Assembly (NCBI GenBank): GCA_041859045.1
Contig: JBHELB010000018.1
Location: forward strand, 1 to 40,880
Length of the DNA stretch: 40,880 bases
Direction of reading: 5' to 3'
Origin: JBHELB01 sp041859045
GTDB taxonomy: Bacteria > Hydrogenedentota > Hydrogenedentia > Hydrogenedentales > SLHB01
Shown here: piece after piece, positions 40,817 to 40,880 of the stretch
Position numbering within the stretch: the stretch's first letter is position 1
Layout: the number at the start of each line of letters is the position of its first letter
Notes under the pieces: generated by a model
The model's database searches: none
What the model was told of the DNA's origin: nothing
What the model saw: the letters and a program-made list of their open reading frames with translations, nothing else
Program-made: the position numbers and the translations under genes

Positions 40817-40880
40817 ATGGCAGGAGAACGCGCCTTGGCAAGTCTAGCGAGTTACCGCAAACGCTACCGGCAAGCGGACC
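40817..40880 (+). CDS. Start of a probable DDE transposase (partial)
   Basis: The ATG at 40817 has GGAGGG 7 nt upstream. The 21 visible residues begin MAGERALASLASYRKRYR and run off the window. The SYRKRYRQAD pattern resembles the N-terminus of rve-domain (integrase-like) transposases whose next segment is a helix-turn-helix, but too little is visible to name the family; the flanking repeats are the stronger support. Confidence 0.55.
   Translation, partial: MAGERALASLASYRKRYRQAD

Larger units (their letters stand above)
40748..40880 (+). mobile_element. Left end of an insertion sequence (cut by the window)
   Basis: Defined by the two end repeats and the following partial transposase-like gene. 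The exact outer boundary and target duplication cannot be seen. Confidence 0.6.

Noticed and set aside
1..40880. CRISPR arrays, prophage or toxin-antitoxin genes
   Set aside because: No regularly spaced direct-repeat array, phage structural genes or recognised toxin/antitoxin motifs were found; the only tandem repeats noted are the two-copy element ends.

Overview
The window looks like chromosomal DNA from a moderately GC-rich, Gram-negative (diderm) bacterium. An AsmA-like envelope protein, a SPOR-domain protein, a lysophospholipid-acyltransferase-like enzyme of the DUF374 type and long periplasmic sensor domains all point to two membranes. A prepilin-type protein ending in an H-x-DG motif, a divergent uroporphyrinogen-decarboxylase-family protein, an FG-GAP repeat protein and a very large cytoplasmic GH2-like enzyme together suggest a lineage near the PVC group (Planctomycetota, Lentisphaerota or Hydrogenedentota-like). 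That placement is inference from gene content only. No rRNA gene is present.

Layout. Positions 1-186 and 40748-40880 carry the same pair of ~25-bp repeats in opposite orientations. At the right end these lie directly before the start of a probable DDE transposase, so the window seems to sit between two copies of one insertion sequence. Positions 358-4632 (+) hold a ZIP metal transporter, carA without carB, a UroD-like protein and a prepilin-like protein. Positions 4670-13029 (all -) form a signalling block: a sigma-70-type promoter, a membrane histidine kinase, a sigma-54-dependent response regulator, an intergenic region with a consensus -24/-12 promoter and an upstream perfect palindrome, then cheW, a chemoreceptor, a terminator-like hairpin and a PAS hybrid kinase. 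Positions 13141-15748 (-) encode a GT39-like membrane glycosyltransferase and a TPR protein. Positions 15935-18421 (+) encode an FG-GAP protein and a sulfotransferase. Positions 18537-21491 (-) encode a second, Cache-type chemoreceptor.

Positions 21802-26526 (+) are a compact operon: yggS, pheS, pheT, a short coiled-coil gene and zapA, the last three genes overlapping by 4 nt. A tRNA-Gly(CCC) with its own promoter lies at 26978-27053 (-). Positions 27566-35422 (+) run from recA through an AsmA-like protein, a hypothetical protein, a SPOR protein, panE, a DUF374 acyltransferase-like protein and a DUF456 membrane protein. A GH2-like enzyme follows (35475-38750), then two small overlapping genes of clearly lower GC (38849-39516), a shared hairpin, and asd on the minus strand.

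The most interesting system is the signalling block. The sequence suggests that the kinase/regulator pair, made from a housekeeping promoter, switches on cheW and its chemoreceptor from a sigma-54 promoter, probably by binding the palindrome about 140 bp upstream. No CheA, CheY, CheR or CheB gene is in the window, so the receptor/CheW module either feeds a chemosensory core encoded elsewhere or a different kinase. The two chemoreceptors have different sensor regions but share an acidic C-terminal tail.
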